DNA from: Geobacillus genomosp. 3
GTDB lineage: Bacteria > Bacillota > Bacilli > Bacillales > Anoxybacillaceae
Length of the DNA stretch: 64,000 nt
Assembly (NCBI RefSeq): GCF_000445995.2
Contig: NC_022080.4
Coordinates: 2,514,001-2,578,000, forward strand
Direction: 5' to 3'
Part shown: positions 47,200-60,951 of the stretch, one piece after another
How the letters are laid out: every line of letters starts with the position of its first letter
How positions within the stretch are numbered: position 1 is the first letter of the stretch
Made by a program: the position numbers and the translations under genes
Notes under the pieces: generated by a model
What the model saw: the letters and a program-made list of their open reading frames with translations, nothing else
The model's database searches: none
Told to the model about the DNA's origin: nothing

Positions 47200-48465
47200 T
47201 TAAGCGGACGTTTTCCGTTCATGCTCGACCACCGTACCGTCGTGGCGAATGAGTTTCGGCGGCTTTGTGCCGCGCACGGTGTCGAGGGTAATGACGCACT
47301 TTTGCACATCTTCGCGCGACGGGAGCTCAAACATAACATCAAGCATAATCCCTTCGATGATCGACCGAAGGCCGCGCGCACCGGTTTTCCGTTCGATCGC
47401 TTTTTTCGCGATTTCATGAAGCGCCGCTTCTTCAAACTCAAGCTCAACGCCGTCAAGCTCGAGCATTTTTTTGTACTGCTTTACAATTGCATTTTTCGGT
47501 TTCGTCAAAATTTCAATGAGTGCCTGCTCATCGAGCGGTTCAAGCGTGGTAATGACCGGCAGCCGGCCGATGAACTCCGGAATGAGCCCAAATTTAAGCA
47601 AGTCTTCCGGCAGCACTTTCGACAGCAAGTTTTTCTCATCCATGTCTGCCTGGTTCATTTCAGCCCCAAATCCGATCACTTTTTTGCCGAGGCGGCGCTT
47701 AATAATCGGCTCAATGCCGTCAAACGCTCCGCCGCAAATAAACAAAATGTTCGTCGTGTCGATTTGGATAAACTCTTGGTGCGGATGTTTGCGGCCGCCC
47801 TGCGGTGGAACGCTGGCGATCGTTCCTTCCAAAATTTTCAGCAGCGCCTGTTGCACCCCTTCACCTGAAACATCGCGGGTAATGGAAGGGTTTTCCGACT
47901 TGCGGGCGATTTTATCGATTTCGTCGATGTAAATAATGCCTTTTTCTGCCCGTTCAACGTCGTAATCAGCCGCTTGGATGAGCTTCAGCAAAATGTTTTC
48001 AACATCCTCGCCGACATAACCGGCTTCTGTGAGCGATGTTGCATCGGCGATGGCAAACGGCACGTTTAAAATGCGCGCCAATGTTTGGGCCAAGAGCGTT
48101 TTCCCACTTCCGGTCGGCCCGATCATCAAAATGTTGCTTTTCGACAACTCGACATCGTCAATTTTGCTGCCGGAGTTAATCCGTTTATAATGGTTGTAAA
48201 CGGCGACAGCAAGCGATTTCTTCGCTTCATCTTGGCCAATGACATATTCGTCCAAAATTTCCCGGATTTCCACCGGCTTTGGCACATCTTTAAATTCAAA
48301 TTCTTCTTCATTGCCCAGCTCTTCTTCCACGATCTCCGTGCATAGCTCGATGCACTCATCGCAAATGTAAACCCCCGGCCCGGCAACGAGCTTGCGCACT
48401 TGATCTTGCGTTTTGCCGCAAAACGAACACTTCAATTGCCCTTTTTCATCATTAAATTTAAACAT
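47200..48465 (-). CDS. clpX: ATP-dependent Clp protease ATP-binding subunit ClpX
   Basis: ClpX unfolds substrates for ClpP. The 421-aa product has the N-terminal C4 zinc finger (CSFC...CDEC), Walker [14 protein letters not shown] near residue 117, Walker [15 protein letters not shown], the RKH loop and [10 protein letters not shown] near the end. ATG at 48465 follows AAGGGGTG; the GTG at 48474 lies within that site. An extended -10 (TATGGTAAAAT, TAAAAT at 48552-48557) is the likely promoter. Confidence 0.97.
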   Translation of the reverse strand: MFKFNDEKGQLKCSFCGKTQDQVRKLVAGPGVYICDECIELCTEIVEEELGNEEEFEFKDVPKPVEIREILDEYVIGQDEAKKSLAVAVYNHYKRINSGSKIDDVELSKSNILMIGPTGSGKTLLAQTLARILNVPFAIADATSLTEAGYVGEDVENILLKLIQAADYDVERAEKGIIYIDEIDKIARKSENPSITRDVSGEGVQQALLKILEGTIASVPPQGGRKHPHQEFIQIDTTNILFICGGAFDGIEPIIKRRLGKKVIGFGAEMNQADMDEKNLLSKVLPEDLLKFGLIPEFIGRLPVITTLEPLDEQALIEILTKPKNAIVKQYKKMLELDGVELEFEEAALHEIAKKAIERKTGARGLRSIIEGIMLDVMFELPSREDVQKCVITLDTVRGTKPPKLIRHDGTVVEHERKTSA

Positions 48466-48642
48466 GTTATTCACCCCTTGCTAACGGAATCACGCCTGCG
48501 TTATGTATCGTGCCTCGCCATCCTTTGTTGCCCAAAACTTATGTATTCGCTATTTTACCATAAATGTTCCTAAAAAGGCGAATGAAAAATCCGTGATGTG
48601 TTAGAAAAGTTTGAAAAGTCACTCTTCAAACGCCATGATTGA

Positions 48643-48679
48643 GATAAAGAACAAGGCACGAACGTCTCGCGCCTTGTTC
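48643..48679 (-). terminator. Terminator after tig
   Basis: GAACAAGGC (complement 48671-48679) pairs with GCCTTGTTC (complement 48649-48657) and is followed by TTTATCTC. Confidence 0.8.
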
Positions 48680-48692
48680 TTTCACTTTATTA

Positions 48693-49979
48693 TTATGCCG
48701 CAACCGTGCTATGCTCTACAAGAAAATCGACCGTTTTCCGCCATTTTACATCTTCTTTGACGCCGTCCAAGCTGCCGAGCAGCTCTTTTAACTTGTCAAC
48801 GCTCAAGTTGTAGGCTGCCGCCATTTTTTCGAGCTCTTCGTTCACTTCTTCGTCCGTCACGTCGATGTTTTCCGCTTCGGCGATCGCTTCAAGCGTCAGA
48901 GCCGCGCGAACCCGTTTTTCGGCGTCTTCTTTCATTTGCTCGCGCAGCGCCGCTTCGTCTTGGCCGGAAAACTGGTAATACAGCTGCAAGTTCAGCCCTT
49001 GCATTTGCAGGCGCTGGTCAAATTCGCGAAGCATCCGGTCGGTCTCGTTTTGTACCATGACAGCCGGAATGTCAATTTCCGCGTTGGCCGCTGCTTTCTC
49101 GACGACCGCGTTGCGCACCGCCGCTTCCGCCTCGTTCTTTTTCGCTTCTTCCAGGCGGGCGCGAATTTTCGCCTTCAATTCGTCAAGCGTTTCGACCTCT
49201 TCATCGACGTCTTTCGCAAATTCATCGTCAAGCGCCGGCAGTTGTTTCGCTTTCACTTCGTGCACTTTCACCTTGAACATCGCCGGTTTGCCAGCGAGTT
49301 GTTCCGCATGGTACTCTTCCGGGAAGGTGACTTCAATTTCTTTTTCTTCGCCCGCTTTCATGCCGACAAGCTGCTCTTCAAATCCAGGAATGAACGTCCC
49401 GGAGCCGATTTCGAGCGAATAGTTTTCCGCTTTGCCGCCTTCAAACGGTTCGCCGTCGACAAACCCTTCAAAGTCAATGACAGCCGTATCGCCGTTTTCT
49501 ACTGTCCCGTCTTCTTTGACGACCAGTTCGGCATAGTTTTCTTGCAGGCGCTTCAGCTCATTTTCGACATCTTCGTCCGTCACCGTCGCATCCATTTTTT
49601 CGACTTCAAGCCCTTTGTATTGGCCGAGCTTTACTTCCGGTTTCACGGTCACTTTCGCTTTAAAAATTAAGCTTTTCCCTTTTTCCATTTGCTCAATGTC
49701 GATTTCCGGCATCGATACCGGTTCAATGCCTGCTTCTTCAACCGCTTTCGCATACGCTTCCGGCAGCAAAATATCGAGCGCGTCTTGGTAGAGCGCTTCA
49801 ACGCCAAACCGTTTTTCAAACAAGACACGCGGCACTTTCCCTTTACGGAAGCCCGGAAGCGTGACGTTTTTCACCACTTTTTTGAACGCGGCGTCCAAGC
49901 CTTTGTTCACCTGTTCTGCATCGACCTCAACGGTCAATACCCCTTCGTTTCCTTCAAGCTTTTCCCATTTGACTGACAT
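48693..49979 (-). CDS. tig: Trigger factor, ribosome-associated chaperone
   Basis: Trigger factor binds nascent chains at the ribosome exit via L23. The 428-aa product has the ribosome-binding signature [11 protein letters not shown] near residue 40, a FKBP-type peptidyl-prolyl isomerase domain ([19 protein letters not shown], 160-240) and the helical C-terminal chaperone domain. ATG at 49979 follows GGAGGG. Confidence 0.97.
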   Translation of the reverse strand: MSVKWEKLEGNEGVLTVEVDAEQVNKGLDAAFKKVVKNVTLPGFRKGKVPRVLFEKRFGVEALYQDALDILLPEAYAKAVEEAGIEPVSMPEIDIEQMEKGKSLIFKAKVTVKPEVKLGQYKGLEVEKMDATVTDEDVENELKRLQENYAELVVKEDGTVENGDTAVIDFEGFVDGEPFEGGKAENYSLEIGSGTFIPGFEEQLVGMKAGEEKEIEVTFPEEYHAEQLAGKPAMFKVKVHEVKAKQLPALDDEFAKDVDEEVETLDELKAKIRARLEEAKKNEAEAAVRNAVVEKAAANAEIDIPAVMVQNETDRMLREFDQRLQMQGLNLQLYYQFSGQDEAALREQMKEDAEKRVRAALTLEAIAEAENIDVTDEEVNEELEKMAAAYNLSVDKLKELLGSLDGVKEDVKWRKTVDFLVEHSTVAA

Positions 49980-50102
49980 ACTGTTCCCTCCACCTAAAAT
50001 CATTGCTCGGATCATGGCGCAGTCTGCTTGTCCATTATCCTGTTATTATGTCCATATTATGTAGCCAAGTATGCGAAAACAGATACATAGCACAGCCATT
50101 AT

Positions 50103-50130
50103 ATTATAACATACAAAAGCCATGTTTCAA
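50103..50130 (-). promoter_or_regulatory. Sigma-A promoter of tig
   Basis: Minus strand TTGAAA (50125-50130), 16-base spacer, TATAAT (50103-50108). This gives a leader of about 115 bases before tig and overlaps the end of the upstream gap after ysoA. Confidence 0.75.
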
Positions 50131-50144
50131 TATAGAACCATCCA

Positions 50145-51128
50145 TTAGAGGTAGGAAAGTTTCTCTATTTCGTGCAGCTTTTTGCAAAGCTTCGCCATCT
50201 CCGCCGCCGCTACGCCGTAGCGGGCGGCCAATGTGTCCATATCAGCATCCATCCCTTGAAAGCGGCTCGCCATCCAATGGAGGGCGGCAAGCCATAGGTC
50301 AGCATCGGCCGGTTCCGGCGGGAACGGATACAAGATGTACGCATAGCGAAGCCAAATTTCCGACGCGGTTTCATATAAGCTTGGGCTTTCAGCAGTGAGC
50401 CGCTGTTCAAGCAGGCGGAGCAGCGTTGAAGCGAATTCCGTTTCCGCCTGTTCGTTCAAGGCGGAGGGGACGACATCGATGAGACGGCCAAACTTCTCGA
50501 CCGTCACCGCCTCGTCGATCTGTTTTACCGTCAAAAGCCGAAGCAGCATCGTTTTCGCCATCGGGCTTTTTTTCGGTTCACTTAAATATTGCTTAAGCAA
50601 CGACAGTACCGGGGCGATGTCTTCCTTTTCCAATTGTTTAATAAGCTGCATGTGCTCGGCGATATCCTCCGATTCAAGCAATCGTTTCACCCGCTTCCGT
50701 TCGGCGGGCGGCAATGGGCGGGCATTCATTTTTTCGCTGAACCGGAGCAGCTGGCGAAGCTGTTCGCGCAGCGAAACCGGCAACGTCTGGCGGCGCAAGG
50801 CGGAGCGGATCAATGTTTCCGCTTCGCGGTATCGGTTTGTTTGCAACAGCAGGGCAACATACATTTGCAGCAGTTCGCTGTTGTTCGGCTGTTCGTTAAG
50901 CAACGCGGCCAGACGCCATTGTGCCTCATCGTATTCCCCGAGTTCGTAGCAGCAAACCGCAAGCCCGAGCCGGATCGGAAAACTGCCATCGCCAAGCTGT
51001 TCGGCGGCGCGCAAAAAACGGAGCGCTTCCTTGTACTGCTTTGCTTCGAGCGCCGCGAACGCCTCTTCGATCAACCGTTCTTTCGTTTGCGGAAACATAA
51101 TGATTTTTCCTTTTTTTCCGTTTCCCAT
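50145..51128 (-). CDS. ysoA: TPR-repeat protein YsoA-like
   Basis: The 327-aa product is helical with tetratricopeptide-type repeats near the N terminus (LIEEAFAALEAKQYKEALRFLRAAEQLGDGSF and YELGEYDEAQWRLAALLNEQPNN). Later regions are helical without clear repeat. Position between leuD and tig is that of ysoA in B. subtilis. No catalytic motif; TPRs suggest a protein-binding role that is not known. ATG at 51128 follows GGAGCAGG; ATG 51098 (MFPQTKER) is a plausible alternative. Confidence 0.82.
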   Translation of the reverse strand: MGNGKKGKIIMFPQTKERLIEEAFAALEAKQYKEALRFLRAAEQLGDGSFPIRLGLAVCCYELGEYDEAQWRLAALLNEQPNNSELLQMYVALLLQTNRYREAETLIRSALRRQTLPVSLREQLRQLLRFSEKMNARPLPPAERKRVKRLLESEDIAEHMQLIKQLEKEDIAPVLSLLKQYLSEPKKSPMAKTMLLRLLTVKQIDEAVTVEKFGRLIDVVPSALNEQAETEFASTLLRLLEQRLTAESPSLYETASEIWLRYAYILYPFPPEPADADLWLAALHWMASRFQGMDADMDTLAARYGVAAAEMAKLCKKLHEIEKLSYL

Positions 51129-51158
51129 CTTCGCCTGCTCCCATTTGCATTTACCACA

Positions 51159-51187
51159 AGTGTAGCAAGTTTTCTCCAGTGAAACAA
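51159..51187 (-). promoter_or_regulatory. Sigma-A promoter of ysoA
   Basis: Minus strand TTGTTT (51182-51187), 17-base spacer, TACACT (51159-51164). The region 51188-51394 upstream holds no visible gene. Confidence 0.55.
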
Positions 51188-51394
51188 GCTGTGCGTTGTT
51201 GCACACCGGGACAAAATGATGACGGCACGCCCATGCTCTCACAGCCAAGGAAAGAACCAGAACTGGTCCAAAAAGTCGTCTGCCTCTAAGAAAGGGACAA
51301 GATATAGCCGGACGAAAGCGAGTAGCGCATGTACGGAGCGATATTCCCCACTGACGCTCACACATGGAAGCGGACGCTTCCCGGTTCAGGATGA

Positions 51395-51428
51395 TAAAAA
51401 AGGGTGTCCCGTCGCTTTTGGGACACCC
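51395..51428 (-). terminator. Terminator of the ilv-leu operon
   Basis: GGGTGTCCC (complement 51420-51428) pairs with GGGACACCC (complement 51402-51410) with a 9-base loop and is followed by a T-run. It ends the operon after leuD. Confidence 0.92.
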
Positions 51429-51466
51429 TCCATTCGCGTTGCATTGACGCGCCAAACGCAGAGCGC

Positions 51467-52060
51467 TTACGGCCGCGGACAATGTTTTTGCTCATAGGCG
51501 GCAATATGTGGTTCGTATACAAACGTTAAATCAATCTCGTCCCATCCTTTTAAGAGCAGCTGTTTTCGGTACGGGTCAATGTCAAACGGGCGCGAAAACC
51601 CTTCGTCATCAAACACGCGCTGCTCTTCAAGCGACACAGTCAGCTCATAGTCGGCGCGCTCGCTTTGGCGCAATAGATAGCGGACATCTTCCTGATCAAG
51701 CCGGATCGGCAGCAGCCCATTCTTTAAGCAGTTATTGTAAAAAATATCGGCAAATGACGGGGCGATGATCGCGCGAAATCCGTAATCTTGAAGCGCCCAC
51801 GGCGCGTGCTCGCGCGACGAGCCGCAGCCAAAATTTTCGCCGGCGACAAGAATTGTTGCCCCTTCATTTTCCGGACGGTTCAGCTCAAACTCCGGGTTCG
51901 GCGTACCGTCGCTCAAATACCGCCAATCATAAAATAGAAACTGGCCGAATCCGGTGCGCTCGATCCGTTTTAGAAACTGTTTTGGGATGATTTGGTCGGT
52001 ATCGATATTCGCTCGGTCGATGCCGGCGGTTTTCCCGCGGTGAATCGTAAACGGCTTCAT
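51467..52060 (-). CDS. leuD: 3-isopropylmalate dehydratase small subunit
   Basis: LeuD is the swivelling-domain partner of LeuC in the isomerisation of 2- to 3-isopropylmalate. The 197-aa product has RANIDTDQIIPKQFLK, GENFGCGSSREHAPWAL and FADIFYNNCLKNGLLPI. ATG at 52060 follows GGGGAGAG. An 88-base gap separates it from leuC. Confidence 0.97.
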   Translation of the reverse strand: MKPFTIHRGKTAGIDRANIDTDQIIPKQFLKRIERTGFGQFLFYDWRYLSDGTPNPEFELNRPENEGATILVAGENFGCGSSREHAPWALQDYGFRAIIAPSFADIFYNNCLKNGLLPIRLDQEDVRYLLRQSERADYELTVSLEEQRVFDDEGFSRPFDIDPYRKQLLLKGWDEIDLTFVYEPHIAAYEQKHCPRP

Positions 52061-52148
52061 CGTCTCTCCCCTTCCGTCAGATGTATGAGTCACCGTTCCA
52101 AAAGCGGATATCCTCAAAACGTGATGCAGCCACTTCCAGAACCGTCCG

Positions 52149-53564
52149 TCATCGGGCCGGCTCAGCCTCAAGCTGCCGCACGTCGACAAAGCGGCCGTAA
52201 ATGGCGGCAGCGGCGGCCATCGCCGGGCTGACGAGATGCGTGCGCGCCCCTTTTCCTTGCCGCCCTTCAAAGTTGCGGTTCGACGTGGAAGCGCAATGCT
52301 CCCCTTCCGGAATGATGTCCGGATTCATGCCTAAACAGGCGCTGCAGCCGGCATCGCGCCACTCAAAGCCGGCATCGATGAAAATTTGCGCGAGCCCCTC
52401 TTCCTCCGCTTGCTTTTTCACTTGCTGCGACCCGGGCACAACGAGCGCACGCACGCCGGGAGCCACTTTTTTTCCTTTGATAATGTTCGCCGCCTGGCGC
52501 AAATCGCTGATGCGTGAGTTCGTACAAGAGCCGATAAACACGTGCTGCACCGGAATTTCCGTAATCGGTGTGCCTGGCTCGAGCCCCATGTATTCCAAAG
52601 CTCGGCGCACCGCGTTTCGCTCTGTTTCGCTTGCAAATTGTTCCGGGCCGGGCACCGTCCCGTCAACCGATGTGCTCATCGCCGGGTTCGTGCCCCACGT
52701 TACCATCGGGGCAATGGTCGAGGCGTCGATTTCGATCGTTTTGTCATACTCGGCTCCCTCATCGCTGGCGAGCGCCCGCCACCGTTCGACCGCCTGCTCG
52801 AATTCCTCCCCTTTTGGCGCATATTTGCGGCCGCGCAAATAGGCAAATGTCGTTTCATCAGGACTGATGAGACCGGCGCGCGCTCCGGCTTCAATCGACA
52901 TGTTGCAAATCGTCATCCGCTCTTCCATCGACATACGGCGGATCGCCTCGCCGGTAAACTCGATAATATAGCCGGTGCCGACGCCGACACCGTAACGGCC
53001 GATGATGGCCAAAATAACGTCTTTTGCCGTCACTCCGTCGCCAAGTTGGCCGTTAATGCGGATTTGCAGCGTTTTCGGCTTATGCTGCCAAAGCGTTTGG
53101 GTCGCCAACACGTGCTCGACTTCGCTGGTGCCGATGCCGAATGCCAAGGCGCCAAATGCTCCGTGTGTCGATGTATGGCTGTCGCCACAGACGATCGTTT
53201 TGCCCGGCTGGGTTAAACCGAGCTCCGGGCCGATCACGTGCACAATCCCCTGCTCTTCACTATGCAAATCGGCGAGCGGGACGCCAAACTCGCGACAGTT
53301 GCGCTCTAGCGCCGCAATTTGGTTGCGCGCCACCTCATCGGTGATGACAAACCGGTTGACGGTCGGCACGTTATGGTCCATCGTTGCAAACGTCAAGTCC
53401 GGGCGTCGCACTTTGCGACCGTTTTGGCGCAGCCCCTCAAACGCCTGCGGGGAAGTGACTTCATGCACTAAGTGCAAATCGATGTACAGCAAATCCGGTT
53501 TGCCTTCCTCGCGGTAGACGACATGATTTTCCCATATTTTCTCGATAATCGTTTTTGGTTTCAT
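52149..53564 (-). CDS. leuC: 3-isopropylmalate dehydratase large subunit
   Basis: LeuC carries the 4Fe-4S cluster of isopropylmalate isomerase. The 471-aa product has the cluster cysteines in [14 protein letters not shown] and [10 protein letters not shown], plus HIIGPE-like [12 protein letters not shown] and [23 protein letters not shown] precedes the ATG at 53564. Confidence 0.97.
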   Translation of the reverse strand: MKPKTIIEKIWENHVVYREEGKPDLLYIDLHLVHEVTSPQAFEGLRQNGRKVRRPDLTFATMDHNVPTVNRFVITDEVARNQIAALERNCREFGVPLADLHSEEQGIVHVIGPELGLTQPGKTIVCGDSHTSTHGAFGALAFGIGTSEVEHVLATQTLWQHKPKTLQIRINGQLGDGVTAKDVILAIIGRYGVGVGTGYIIEFTGEAIRRMSMEERMTICNMSIEAGARAGLISPDETTFAYLRGRKYAPKGEEFEQAVERWRALASDEGAEYDKTIEIDASTIAPMVTWGTNPAMSTSVDGTVPGPEQFASETERNAVRRALEYMGLEPGTPITEIPVQHVFIGSCTNSRISDLRQAANIIKGKKVAPGVRALVVPGSQQVKKQAEEEGLAQIFIDAGFEWRDAGCSACLGMNPDIIPEGEHCASTSNRNFEGRQGKGARTHLVSPAMAAAAAIYGRFVDVRQLEAEPAR

Positions 53565-53583
53565 GGCCTTCACCTCGCACGTC

Positions 53584-54699
53584 TCATGCATAAACGGTCA
53601 TAATTTGCGCGATCTCGGTATAGTCCAGCACTGCGTTTTTGATTTCCTCGACCATTTCATCTGTCGAGACAATGCGCCCGCTGCCTTGCGCTAGATCAGC
53701 TGTGCGCAAGCCCGCGGTGAGCGCCTGCTGCACCGCATGCTCGATCACTTCCGCCTCAGCGGTGAGCCCGAACGACAGGCGAAGCATCATAGCGGCTGAC
53801 AAAATCGCGGCAATCGGATTCGCCTTGCGCATGCCGGCGATATCAGGCGCCGAACCGTGCACCGGCTCATACAAGCTCGGCCCCGAGACGGATAAGCTCG
53901 CCGACGGCAGCATCCCGAGCGAACCGGACAGCATTGACGCCTCATCGCTCAAAATATCGCCAAACATGTTTTCCGTCACAACGATATCAAACTGTTTCGG
54001 CGCGCGGATGAGCTGCATCGCCGCATTATCGACAAGCATATGCTCGAGCTCTACGTCCGGGAATTGTTTGGCGACCTCTTCGGCCACTTCCCGCCATAAA
54101 CGGCTTGAGGAGAGCACGTTCGCCTTGTCAACCGATGTCACCTTTTTCTTCCGCCCGCGCGCGAGCATAAACGCCATGCGCACGATCCGTTCGATCTCTT
54201 CCTTTTTATATAAGAGTGTGTCAATCGCTTTTTCTTCCCCGTTTTCGACGACGCGGCCGCTCGGTTGACCAAAGTAAATGCCGCCCGTCAACTCGCGGAC
54301 AATGATGAAATCGACGCCGCGGATGACATCCGGCTTAAGCGGCGAGGACACGGCCAAGCTGTCATGGCAAACGACCGGCCGCAAGTTTGCGTACAACTTA
54401 AGCTGTTGGCGGATGGCAAGCAGCCCTTTCTCCGGGCGCAAGTGCGGAGGATTTTGATCCCACTTCGGACCGCCGACCGCCCCGAGCAAGACGGCGTCGC
54501 TTTGTTCGCAAAGACGAAGCGTTTCATCAGGGAGCGGCGTCCCTGCTTCATCGATCGCCGCTCCGCCAATCAACCCGTATTGGAATGTAAACTCGTGGCC
54601 AAACCGGGTTCCGACCGCTTTTAATACTTCCACCGCTCCGGACGTCACTTCTTTACCGATGCCATCCCCTGGCAAGACGGCAATCCGATAGTTTCCCAT
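53584..54699 (-). CDS. leuB: 3-isopropylmalate dehydrogenase
   Basis: LeuB oxidatively decarboxylates 3-isopropylmalate with NAD. The 371-aa product has [12 protein letters not shown], the substrate arginines in [36 protein letters not shown] and the NAD motif [24 protein letters not shown] precedes the ATG at 54699. The leuA stop lies 17 bases upstream. Confidence 0.97.
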   Translation of the reverse strand: MGNYRIAVLPGDGIGKEVTSGAVEVLKAVGTRFGHEFTFQYGLIGGAAIDEAGTPLPDETLRLCEQSDAVLLGAVGGPKWDQNPPHLRPEKGLLAIRQQLKLYANLRPVVCHDSLAVSSPLKPDVIRGVDFIIVRELTGGIYFGQPSGRVVENGEEKAIDTLLYKKEEIERIVRMAFMLARGRKKKVTSVDKANVLSSSRLWREVAEEVAKQFPDVELEHMLVDNAAMQLIRAPKQFDIVVTENMFGDILSDEASMLSGSLGMLPSASLSVSGPSLYEPVHGSAPDIAGMRKANPIAAILSAAMMLRLSFGLTAEAEVIEHAVQQALTAGLRTADLAQGSGRIVSTDEMVEEIKNAVLDYTEIAQIMTVYA

Positions 54700-54715
54700 A
54701 TTGAATCCCTCCGTT

Positions 54716-57311
<2,596 letters not shown>

Positions 57312-57830
57312 TTAAATGATAAACGCCGTCTTCTGGCTGGCTGCCGCCTTTTGCGCCCCGCGGGTAAACGCGGTCGTTCCGGTGCGCGCTACTTCTTTAA
57401 TGCCGTACGGGCGCAGCAGCTCAATCAATGCTTCGACTTTTTCCGGCTCGCCGGTGACTTGAATGACAAGGCTGTCTTTGCTCACGTCGACGATCGAGGC
57501 GCGGAACGGTTCGATGAGCGTATAAATTTCTTGACGAACCGCCGGAGCTGCCGCCACTTTCACGAGCGCCAGCTCGCGGGCGACGATGGCCTGATCGGTA
57601 ATATCATTGACCTTCAGCACATCGATTTGCTTGTTCAACTGCTTAATAATTTGTTCGGCGATCCGTTCATCATCAACATTGACGACGAACGTCATCCGCG
57701 ATACCCCGTCGATTTCCGTATGGCCGACAGTTATACTTTCAATGTTGTAATGCCGCTTCGTAAACAGTCCGGTGATGCGATTTAACACGCCTGGACGGTT
57801 GTTGACGGTCATTGTGATAATTCTTCGCAT
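57312..57830 (-). CDS. ilvH: Acetolactate synthase small (regulatory) subunit
   Basis: IlvH activates IlvB and confers valine feedback. The 172-aa product has an N-terminal ACT domain ([26 protein letters not shown]) and a second ACT-like half ([25 protein letters not shown]). Its ATG lies 22 bases inside ilvB, with GGTGGGGGTG upstream, so the two subunits are translationally coupled. Confidence 0.96.
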   Translation of the reverse strand: MRRIITMTVNNRPGVLNRITGLFTKRHYNIESITVGHTEIDGVSRMTFVVNVDDERIAEQIIKQLNKQIDVLKVNDITDQAIVARELALVKVAAAPAVRQEIYTLIEPFRASIVDVSKDSLVIQVTGEPEKVEALIELLRPYGIKEVARTGTTAFTRGAQKAAASQKTAFII

Positions 57831-59542
57831 GCTTTCACCCCCACCATTTCATGAAGCCCTTTTCCGGGCGCCACCATCGGATAGACGTTTTCGTCGGCGC
57901 GGACATGGAAGTCAAGCAGCACCGGACCATCGATGGCAAACGCTTGTTTTAATACTTCAGCAGCTTCCGCTTCCGTTGTCGCCCGCAGCCCTGGCATGCC
58001 GTACGCTTCCGCTAATTTCACGAAATCCGGTTGGTTCGGAATGAGCGAGTGGGAGTATCGTTTGTCATAAAACAGTTCCTGCCATTGCCGCACCATGCCA
58101 AGCGCCTGGTTGTTGACGATAACGACTTTGATCGGCAGACCTAACTCTTGGATGACCGACAGCTCTTGGAATGTCATTTGGAAGCCGCCGTCACCGACGA
58201 TCGAAACGACAGTCGCGCTCCGATCCGCCAGCTGAGCGCCGATCGCTGCCGGCAGTCCGAATCCCATCGTGCCAAGCCCTCCGGAGGTGACCCAGCGATT
58301 CGGTCGGTTAAACTTGTAATATTGCGCCGCCCACATTTGATGTTGGCCGACATCGGTCGTGACGATCGCCTCACCATTCGTTAATTCGTAAATCATTTCG
58401 ACCAACTTTTGCGGTTTGATGGTGCCGGCTTCCGGTTCGTAATGAAGCGGGAAGCGCCGCTTCCACTCATCAAGCTGCGCGAGCCATGCCGCGTTGTCGG
58501 CCGGTTTGCCTTGCTGGTCGATCAGTTCTTGCAAGGCCGCCTTCGCATCGCTGACGATCGGGATTTTCGTCGGTACATTTTTTCCAATTTCCGCCGGATC
58601 GATATCAATATGGGCGACCGTCGCCTTTGGCGCAAAATATTTCAAGTTGCCGGTGACCCGGTCATCAAAGCGGGCGCCGATGTTAATCAGCAAGTCGCAC
58701 TCATACAGCGCCATATTCGCCGTGTACGTGCCGTGCATGCCGGCCATGCCGAGGAAAAGCGGGTGGTCGGCCGGGAACCCACCAAGGCCAAGGAGCGTAT
58801 GGACGACCGGAATGTTTTGCTGCTCGGCGTATTGCCGCAATTCACTGGCCGCATTGGCGTGCAAGATGCCGGCGCCGGCTAAAATGACCGGCCGCTTCGA
58901 CTGGCTGACCGCCTCGACGAGCCGGCGGATTTGCCAATGATTCGGCTGTGTCGTCGGCTGGTAGCCGGGCAGGTGGACATCTTGGTCGTAATCGAATTCC
59001 CCTTCGGCCGTCGTGACATCTTTTGGAATGTCGATCAATACCGGACCTGGCCGCCCGGTCGTCGCAATATGAAACGCTTCTTTAATAATTTTCGGCAGCT
59101 CACTGATGTCGCGCACTTGGTAGTTATGCTTCGTGATCGGCATCGTGATCCCGACGACGTCCGCCTCTTGGAACGCGTCCGAACCGATGACGCTCGTCGC
59201 CACTTGCCCGGTAAAGACGACGAGCGGCAGCGAATCCATCATGGCGTCCGTCAACCCGGTAACGATGTTTGTTGCTCCCGGGCCGGAGGTGGCGATGACA
59301 ACCCCGGGTTTCCCGGAAATGCGCGCGTACCCTTCCGCCGCATGGATGGCTCCTTGCTCATGACGCGTTAACACGTGAAACACACCGGCTTTATACAGCT
59401 CGTCGTAAAGCGGCAGCACCGCCCCGCCCGGATAGCCGAAAATGACTTCGACCTGCTCCGCCTTGAGCGCTTCAATCAGCATCAGCGACCCGCTCATTCT
59501 CGCCTTCGTCTTCGCTTGTTCCTCCACTTTCATCTTTGCCAT
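57809..59542 (-). CDS. ilvB: Acetolactate synthase large (catalytic) subunit
   Basis: IlvB is the ThDP enzyme that makes acetolactate. The 577-aa product has the active-site glutamate region [36 protein letters not shown], and the ThDP motif [19 protein letters not shown]...NNQ. ATG at 59542 follows GGGGAGG. A leucine T-box lies directly upstream. Confidence 0.97.
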   Translation of the reverse strand: MAKMKVEEQAKTKARMSGSLMLIEALKAEQVEVIFGYPGGAVLPLYDELYKAGVFHVLTRHEQGAIHAAEGYARISGKPGVVIATSGPGATNIVTGLTDAMMDSLPLVVFTGQVATSVIGSDAFQEADVVGITMPITKHNYQVRDISELPKIIKEAFHIATTGRPGPVLIDIPKDVTTAEGEFDYDQDVHLPGYQPTTQPNHWQIRRLVEAVSQSKRPVILAGAGILHANAASELRQYAEQQNIPVVHTLLGLGGFPADHPLFLGMAGMHGTYTANMALYECDLLINIGARFDDRVTGNLKYFAPKATVAHIDIDPAEIGKNVPTKIPIVSDAKAALQELIDQQGKPADNAAWLAQLDEWKRRFPLHYEPEAGTIKPQKLVEMIYELTNGEAIVTTDVGQHQMWAAQYYKFNRPNRWVTSGGLGTMGFGLPAAIGAQLADRSATVVSIVGDGGFQMTFQELSVIQELGLPIKVVIVNNQALGMVRQWQELFYDKRYSHSLIPNQPDFVKLAEAYGMPGLRATTEAEAAEVLKQAFAIDGPVLLDFHVRADENVYPMVAPGKGLHEMVGVKACEELSQ

Positions 59543-59572
59543 CGTCGATCCTCCCCGTTGGTTGTGATCCAT

Positions 59573-59880
59573 ATAAAAAACCTTTCCACCCACAATGACT
59601 GGTCCTTCCAGCCAAAGGGGCGAAAAGGTTTCCTTTCCGCGGTACCACCCTTCTTCACGGCCATCACGGCCGCCTTAGGAGCAACCAGCCAAAGCCAGCC
59701 GCTCGTTTTCGTAACGGGTGAAGCGCGCATCTCCACCCGTCCAACCCTACTAGCCGTTTGGCGTTCAGGCTGGCGCTCGGAGGTGAGTTCATCAAGCGGC
59801 AACATCACCGGTTCCCAGCTCTCCCGGCTCTCTGTGGATGTTGGCCCCGCTGACTACTTATCCTCGTCAACGCTTTTTCC
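59573..59880 (-). promoter_or_regulatory. T-box leader before ilvB, leucine specifier
   Basis: The minus strand carries the antiterminator box GGGTGGTACCGCGG (59637-59650) and a terminator (AAACCTTTTCGCCC at 59618-59631 against GGGTGGAAAGGTTT at 59578-59591, then T-run). The 5' part has GACGAGGATAAGTAG and AGAGAGCC. In GAACTCACC the specifier is CTC (complement of 59785-59787), a leucine codon, as in the B. subtilis ilv-leu leader. It lies between ilvE and ilvB, inside the operon. Confidence 0.92.
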
Positions 59881-59901
59881 CTATGCAATTATCGTTGCAG
59901 C

Positions 59902-60801
59902 TCAACCGACATTGGCGTTGGTCGGATATACTTTCACGCCTTCCGCTACAACGCGGCGGCGGAATTCTTCCAGAAGCCGCTTCGTATGCGGACCAGGGGT
60001 TCCGTCGCCGATCGTCCGGCCGTCAACTTTAATGACGGAAATGACTTCGGCTGCCGTCCCGGTTAAAAACACCTCGTCCGCAACATATACATCATGGCGG
60101 GTAAACGGCTCCTCCTTCACCGTATAGCCGAGTTCAGTCGCAATTTCTATAATCGCCTGGCGCGTAATGCCTTCAAGCGCCCCGACATACCCCGGCGGCG
60201 TGTAAATGACGTCATCCTTCACGATAAAGACGTTATCTCCAGAGCCTTCGGCCACATATCCTTGGTCATTCAAAATGAGCGCTTCGCTCACGTTGGCCAG
60301 ATGGGCTTCAATTTTTACAAGAATGTTGTTTAAATAGTTGAGCGATTTGACTTTCGGACTCAACACATCGGAGCGGTTGCGGCGCGTTGCTACTGTCACC
60401 ACTTCAATGCCCGTTTCATATAAATGTTTCGGGAAGAGTGCCAACGGCTCAACGATAATGACGATTTGCGGCGTTTTGCATTTATACGGGTCGAGCCCCA
60501 AATCGCCAACCCCACGCGAAACGACAAGGCGAATGTACGCATCTTGATAGCCGTTGCGGCGGACAGTTTCGAGCAAGTAGCCGATCATTTCGTCCTTCGT
60601 ATACGGAATGTCCAGCAAAATAGATTTAGCTGAATTGTACAGCCGATCTATATGCTCTTCGAGACGAAAAACATTGCCGCTGTAAACGCGAATCCCTTCA
60701 AACACGCCGTCCCCATACAAAAATCCGTGATCATAAACTGATATTTTTGCGTTTTCCTTCGTTACAAGTTCTCCGTTTAAAAAGATCCATTGTTCGCCCA
60801 C
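59902..60801 (-). CDS. ilvE: Branched-chain amino acid aminotransferase (class IV)
   Basis: IlvE performs the last step of valine, leucine and isoleucine synthesis with PLP. The 299-aa class IV fold has YDHGFLYGDGVFEGIRVYSG, the PLP lysine in SPKVKSLNYLNNILVKIEA, EALILNDQGYVAEGSGDNVFIV and ITRQAIIEIA. GTG start with GAGGGG. It precedes the T-box and ilvB; in B. subtilis the BCAT genes are elsewhere. Confidence 0.95.
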   Translation of the reverse strand: MGEQWIFLNGELVTKENAKISVYDHGFLYGDGVFEGIRVYSGNVFRLEEHIDRLYNSAKSILLDIPYTKDEMIGYLLETVRRNGYQDAYIRLVVSRGVGDLGLDPYKCKTPQIVIIVEPLALFPKHLYETGIEVVTVATRRNRSDVLSPKVKSLNYLNNILVKIEAHLANVSEALILNDQGYVAEGSGDNVFIVKDDVIYTPPGYVGALEGITRQAIIEIATELGYTVKEEPFTRHDVYVADEVFLTGTAAEVISVIKVDGRTIGDGTPGPHTKRLLEEFRRRVVAEGVKVYPTNANVG

Positions 60802-60871
60802 TTCGGTTCCCCTCTTCCTTGATCAGTCAACAGTTGCTTCGAACGGCTCGATGATGTGTTTGAGTCGTTTC

Positions 60872-60886
60872 TCTTGTTTGAAAATT
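60872..60886 (-). promoter_or_regulatory. CodY-box-like site downstream of the ilvE -10
   Basis: Minus-strand AATTTTCAAACAAGA matches the CodY motif AATTTTCWGAAAATT at 11 of 15 positions and covers the expected start of transcription. Confidence 0.4.
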
Positions 60887-60915
60887 ATAATAATCCTAAA
60901 CCTCCCCGCCGTCAA
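60887..60915 (-). promoter_or_regulatory. Sigma-A promoter of ilvE-ilvBHC-leuABCD
   Basis: Minus strand TTGACG (60910-60915), 17-base spacer, TATTAT (60887-60892). It is flanked by CodY-like boxes and an upstream cre. Confidence 0.75.
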
Positions 60916-60918
60916 TAA

Positions 60919-60933
60919 CGTTTTTTGAAAATT
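60919..60933 (-). promoter_or_regulatory. CodY-box-like site upstream of the ilvE -35
   Basis: Minus-strand AATTTTCAAAAAACG matches AATTTTCWGAAAATT at 12 of 15 positions, just upstream of the -35. CodY represses ilv-leu in B. subtilis when branched-chain amino acids and GTP are plentiful. Confidence 0.5.
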
Positions 60934-60951
60934 TCGATTGGTCCAACTATT

